Positions 34,377-35,494 of a stretch of DNA of 35,494 bases are shown here, piece by piece (positions within the stretch are counted from its first letter, which is position 1; each line of letters begins with the position of its first letter). Position numbers and translations under genes: made by a program. This DNA comes from Sphingomonadales bacterium (lineage in GTDB: Bacteria; Pseudomonadota; Alphaproteobacteria; Sphingomonadales; Sphingomonadaceae): the NCBI GenBank assembly GCA_025356275.1, contig JANXUK010000141.1, forward strand, positions 1 through 35,494. The letters are read 5' to 3'. The notes under the pieces were generated by a model, which saw only the letters and a program-made list of their open reading frames with translations, ran no database searches and was not told the DNA's origin.

Positions 34377-35156
34377 TTGACCGAACCCGCCTTGAACGAA
34401 CAGGCGCCGCGCCCCTTCTCGGACCTGCGCGACGGGATAGAGCGGCGCGCGCGGCTGGCCAGCGAGGCTTCGCCCGCCGGCATCCGCCGCCCGCGTCTGG
34501 CGCTGCTGCTGTCCGAGGTGATGGCGCTGGGCGCCCGGCGCAAGGCGGAGTGCACCTACCCGCCCGCGCGCCATCCCCAGCCGGTGATGCTGCTGCCTGG
34601 CTTTGGCGCGCATCCCAAGCGGATGCGGCCCTTGCTGCGCGCACTGGGTGAGGCAGGGCACAGGACGCATGAATGGGGGCTGGGTTTCAACTTCGGGCCA
34701 ACCCCGGCCAATTTTGCGTTCCTGCTGGGCCGCGTGGCGGACCTGGCGCGCGAGGAAGGTGCGCCTCTGGTGTTGGTCGGGTGGAGTTTGGGCGGGCTTT
34801 TCGCGCGGGAGATCGCCAAGCAGCGGCCCGGCTCGGTGGCGGCGGTGATCACCATGGGCACGCCGTTTTCGGGCGACCGCCGCGCCAACAACGCGTGGCG
34901 CGCCTATCAGCTGGTCACCGGGCATCCGGTCGACGCGCCGCCGATCCCCGGCGATTTCGCGATCAAGCCGGCCGCGCCGACAGTGGCACTATGGAGCCCG
35001 CGCGATGGCATTGTCGACCCGCGCTCGACCTGCGGCTGGCCGGGCGAGCGCGACCGCGCGGTGGCGGTGCGCTGCAACCACCTCGGCTTTGCGCATGACC
35101 CCAGGGTGATCGCAGAGGTGCTGCGCCAGATCGATTGGGCAGTGGAGTCGGTTTGA
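34377..35156 (+). CDS. Alpha/beta hydrolase (lipase-like)
   Basis: This 259-residue protein has the alpha/beta hydrolase fold. [20 protein letters not shown] gives the oxyanion-hole HG-like turn, [20 protein letters not shown] holds the nucleophile Ser137 (GxSxG), [10 protein letters not shown] contains the acid, and NHLGFAHDP the histidine. FNFGPTPAN is a lid-like loop. The start TTG at 34377 has GGAA about 9 bases upstream and is the best visible; other starts are possible. The substrate cannot be told. No signal peptide is visible. It is divergent from uvrB. Confidence 0.82.
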   Translation: MTEPALNEQAPRPFSDLRDGIERRARLASEASPAGIRRPRLALLLSEVMALGARRKAECTYPPARHPQPVMLLPGFGAHPKRMRPLLRALGEAGHRTHEWGLGFNFGPTPANFAFLLGRVADLAREEGAPLVLVGWSLGGLFAREIAKQRPGSVAAVITMGTPFSGDRRANNAWRAYQLVTGHPVDAPPIPGDFAIKPAAPTVALWSPRDGIVDPRSTCGWPGERDRAVAVRCNHLGFAHDPRVIAEVLRQIDWAVESV

Positions 35157-35200
35157 CGGCGAGCTGGCCTACTCGACTGGCATTTCGGTAGTGGGTCAAT

Positions 35201-35229
35201 TTGAAATTCTGGTAGCGGCATCCTACAAG
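35201..35229 (+). promoter_or_regulatory. Sigma-70-type promoter for the small membrane protein
   Basis: TTGAAA (35201-35206) and TACAAG (35224-35229) are separated by exactly 17 bases. They match TTGACA at five and TATAAT at four of six positions. The predicted start, near 35236, gives a leader of about 20 bases before the ATG at 35255. Confidence 0.45.
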
Positions 35230-35254
35230 TGCGGCTTTGATGTGGAGCGGTGGC

Positions 35255-35455
35255 ATGGATTGGATAGGATGGGCAATTGGGATTGCGGGAATCGTCATTG
35301 GATGCTTGATCGCGGGTTGGCAGTGGCATGACGCCAGGGCAAAGGGCAGCAATCTTGTTGCATTCCTGCACGGACTTAAATCGTGCGGTTTGCCCCCGAA
35401 AGCCGAAGAGCAAGTCAATGACATGCTAGCGAGGCTCGACCCTCCTAAACGGTAG
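35255..35455 (+). CDS. Small single-span membrane protein of unknown function
   Basis: This 66-residue protein starts MDWIGWAIGIAGIVIGCLIA, then GWQWHDARAKGSN. One hydrophobic helix (3-21) is followed by a helical cytoplasmic or periplasmic part ending in EEQVNDMLARLDPPKR. No family is recognised. GGAG lies 8 bases upstream of the ATG; an earlier in-frame ATG at 35240 is less likely. Codon use and GC content are visibly lower than in the flanking genes, which suggests a recent arrival. A promoter-like pair precedes it. The last 39 bases of the window hold no recognisable feature. Confidence 0.65.
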   Translation: MDWIGWAIGIAGIVIGCLIAGWQWHDARAKGSNLVAFLHGLKSCGLPPKAEEQVNDMLARLDPPKR

Positions 35456-35494
35456 CGCTGACTTTGCGGTATGGACCGCGCTTACCCGGCTTAG

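Overview
The window is a GC-rich (roughly two-thirds G+C by eye), densely coding chromosomal segment of an alphaproteobacterium, most likely a sphingomonad. This placement is inference. It rests on a SPAP/PafA-type alkaline phosphatase, an alphaproteobacterial LexA box (GTTC-N7-GTTC) before uvrB, the hemC-hemD-membrane-protein block divergent from tsaD-gpsA, and a short dispersed repeat familiar from alphaproteobacterial genomes. No tRNA, rRNA, CRISPR array, insertion sequence or prophage was seen.

Layout. (1) 1-3028: the 3' part of rpoC, a strong intrinsic terminator and a MarR-type regulator. (2) 3047-19306: a flagellar cluster built around a divergent control region at 12680-12891. Leftward runs one compact operon, flgB-C-D-E-F-G-H-I-J-K-L-motA-motB. 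Rightward run a MotA/ExbB-like and an ExbD/MotB-like gene followed by flgA, then flgM-flgN, then a lytic transglycosylase, flhA and fliA. (3) 19303-24495: a DsbD-like reductase, an alkaline phosphatase and a UbiH-family hydroxylase. (4) 24481-26959: hemC and a single reading frame joining HemD to a mitofilin/HemX-like membrane domain. (5) 27033-32069: a tight rightward operon of tsaD, gpsA, a MOP-type flippase, an OmpA-domain protein, a 34-residue membrane protein and a membrane-anchored helix-hairpin-helix protein. (6) 32072-35494: uvrB under a LexA box, an alpha/beta hydrolase and a small membrane protein in lower-GC DNA.

How it works together. The flagellar block supplies rod (FlgB, C, F, G), hook and cap (FlgE, FlgD), L/P rings (FlgH, FlgI, chaperone FlgA), rod-assembly factors (FlgJ and a separate transglycosylase), junction proteins (FlgK, FlgL with chaperone FlgN), stator (MotA, MotB), export gate (FlhA) and the sigma-28/anti-sigma pair (FliA, FlgM). 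FliF, FliG, FliC, FlhB and other components are absent and must lie elsewhere if the flagellum works. Two excellent sigma-54 promoters stand before flgB and before the transglycosylase-flhA-fliA operon. A repeated dyad (CGGCA-N6-TGCCG) occurs upstream of flgB and flgM. Together these suggest control by a FlbD/FleQ-like activator with sigma-54, followed by FliA/FlgM checkpoint control.

The most unusual feature is the two-gene unit at 12892-14060. It looks like a reduced proton-channel pair of the MotAB/ExbBD/TolQR superfamily, without any peptidoglycan-binding domain, placed in a flagellar operon that already has a full motA-motB. The hook protein (271 aa) and the hook cap (97 aa) are also both reduced to near-minimal size.
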